DNA of 8,487 bases, from contig JAUWCR010000047.1 in assembly GCA_030609215.1 (NCBI GenBank), forward strand, positions 1 through 8,487. The letters run 5' to 3'. The stretch's first letter is position 1; every line of letters begins with the position of its first letter. This document shows positions 7,608-8,487 of the stretch, piece by piece. The notes below the pieces were generated by a model that was given only the letters and a program-made list of their open reading frames with translations, was not told the DNA's origin and ran no database searches. The position numbers and the translations under genes are program-made. Source of the stretch: Actinomycetes bacterium (GTDB lineage: Bacteria > Actinomycetota > Humimicrobiia > Humimicrobiales > Humimicrobiaceae).

Positions 7608-7928
7608 TTATCCTTCTGCCATTACATCTGCTCCAACAGCTTTTATTATTGCCTGCCTTAAGATATCAATTGCATAATTATTTCTTTCTCCAAGGCCAGG
7701 GATAATTACTATTGAAGGCAGTAATTTAAATGAATATTGCTTAATAATTGAATCTAATTTAATTGCAATTGTCTCAGTCATAAATATAATGCCGTATTCC
7801 TCTTTTATTATTTTCTTTAATTTATCTTCTGCTTCTATAATTGTATTAACCGGGAAAACAGCAACACCTACTGCCCTGAATATAAGCATTATATCTTTTT
7901 CACCTAATGCTGCGATTTTAGTATTCAT
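7608..7928 (-). CDS. atpF: V/A-type ATPase subunit F (rotor)
   Basis: Subunit F binds the D shaft and modulates ATP hydrolysis. The 106-residue product has the family layout: TKIAALGEKDIMLIFRAVGV (3-22), a middle helix, GIIFMTETIA (46-55), KLLPSIVIIPG (68-78) and the C-terminal AIIKAVGAD (93-101). Its ATG overlaps the last 11 bases of atpC, and AAGG lies about 12 bases upstream, so translation is probably coupled. It ends 13 bases before atpA. This is the protein called NtpG in Enterococcus hirae. Confidence 0.93.
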   Translation of the reverse strand: MNTKIAALGEKDIMLIFRAVGVAVFPVNTIIEAEDKLKKIIKEEYGIIFMTETIAIKLDSIIKQYSFKLLPSIVIIPGLGERNNYAIDILRQAIIKAVGADVMAEG

Positions 7929-8487
7929 TTAATATCTCAACCTTACGTTTTACTTTGCCTTTTTCAACATCATATAAAAGGCCCATATAAATAATGTTTA
8001 AAATTTTCAGTTCAAGTTTCTTCCTTATAAAAAATGCAAACACTCTTTCCAGATTTGAAACTGTGTATTTTACCAAATCAAAAAAACGAAGATAAAACAT
8101 GTCTTCATTTCTTTCAAATGAAGAAAAAGAAATATCAGTATAAAGCGAGTGAGTGCCCCTTATTATAATAGTAGCATATTCTGTTCGTCCCATTGATTGA
8201 ACAAAATAGTCTATGCTTTCGCTTTTAAATTTTTCTAAAAAATCAACCGATAAAAATCCATTCTTGTGAAGAAAAGTACTAAAATCTAATTTTTCCTGTG
8301 TATATTTATACCTGTAAATATTTTTTATATTAAATATATCGATAATATATCTTAAAAAATCCATAAGCATCCGGCTGCCTATTTCCTTAACAGAATCAAA
8401 TATATTCTCCAGATAAGCAAGCTCCAGCTTAAGTTCAATTGATCTATAACTTTCTTTTTTTTCTACAAGCTCCATCCCATACTGCAA
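7918..8487 (-). CDS. atpC: V/A-type ATPase subunit C, C-terminal part (5' end beyond the window)
   Basis: The frame is open to the right edge and gives 189 residues, about half to 60 percent of a subunit C (normally about 330-350). Subunit C is the funnel that joins the rotor shaft to the membrane K ring. Family features are the acidic/aromatic helix ELAYLENIFDSVKEIG, the segment FLRYIIDIFNIKNIYRYK (internal repeat of the AC39/subunit d fold) and a C-terminal helix FFIRKKLELKILNIIYMGLL that replaces the usual (L/F)xxKExEIKNLRxI motif. The sequence is divergent and rests partly on its place directly before subunit F. The first in-window codon is TTG at the edge; it is internal, not a start. 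Genes for subunits E, K and I are expected further upstream. Confidence 0.87.
   Translation of the reverse strand: MQYGMELVEKKESYRSIELKLELAYLENIFDSVKEIGSRMLMDFLRYIIDIFNIKNIYRYKYTQEKLDFSTFLHKNGFLSVDFLEKFKSESIDYFVQSMGRTEYATIIIRGTHSLYTDISFSSFERNEDMFYLRFFDLVKYTVSNLERVFAFFIRKKLELKILNIIYMGLLYDVEKGKVKRKVEILNEY

Noticed and set aside
1..8487. CRISPR arrays, tRNA or rRNA genes, insertion sequences
   Set aside because: No regularly spaced repeats, cloverleaf sequences, transposase motifs or terminal inverted repeats were found by eye on either strand.

Overview
The window is an AT-rich bacterial chromosomal segment (by eye roughly one third G+C) with purine-rich ribosome-binding sites of the AGGAG type and tightly packed operons. 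Gene content (YwlC/TsaC, LMW phosphatase, RpiB and GlyA in a row, plus a V/A-type rotary ATPase) fits an anaerobic Gram-positive-like or deep-branching bacterium such as a clostridial, Halanaerobium-like, Thermotogota or Atribacterota lineage. The sequence alone does not decide among these.

Region 1 (1-499, plus strand) holds the end of a probable MntA-type nucleotidyltransferase antitoxin overlapping a complete HEPN-domain HepT-like toxin with an intact R-X4-H-X-Y motif. It is followed by about 150 bases without a gene that contain a nested hairpin and a good extended -10 promoter.

Region 2 (651-3797, plus strand) is a housekeeping cluster: the t6A-tRNA threonylcarbamoyl-AMP synthase, a low-molecular-weight protein phosphatase whose P-loop resembles the protein-arginine phosphatase YwlE, ribose-5-phosphate isomerase B and serine hydroxymethyltransferase. 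The order matches the ywlC-ywlE-rpiB(ywlF)-glyA neighbourhood of Bacillus. The rpiB gene has no ATG, GTG or TTG at its 5' end and appears to start at an ATT codon behind a strong Shine-Dalgarno sequence; a start-codon search restricted to the usual codons would truncate it by 70 residues and lose half the active site. A sigma70-like promoter candidate lies in front of rpiB, so rpiB-glyA may be transcribed separately from the two genes upstream.

Region 3 (3809-8487, minus strand) is the distal part of a V/A-type ATPase operon, in transcription order subunits C (5' part outside the window), F, A, B and D. These are the catalytic A3B3 head, the D/F rotor shaft and the C collar. The membrane subunits I and K and stalk subunit E are expected beyond position 8487. 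This operon converges on glyA with only 11 bases between stop codons and no recognisable terminator.

I did not find a clearly new multi-gene system. The items most worth a second look are the ATT-initiated rpiB, the enlarged arginine-phosphatase-like protein, the altered SxN motif in the tRNA-modification enzyme, and the structured spacer after the toxin gene.
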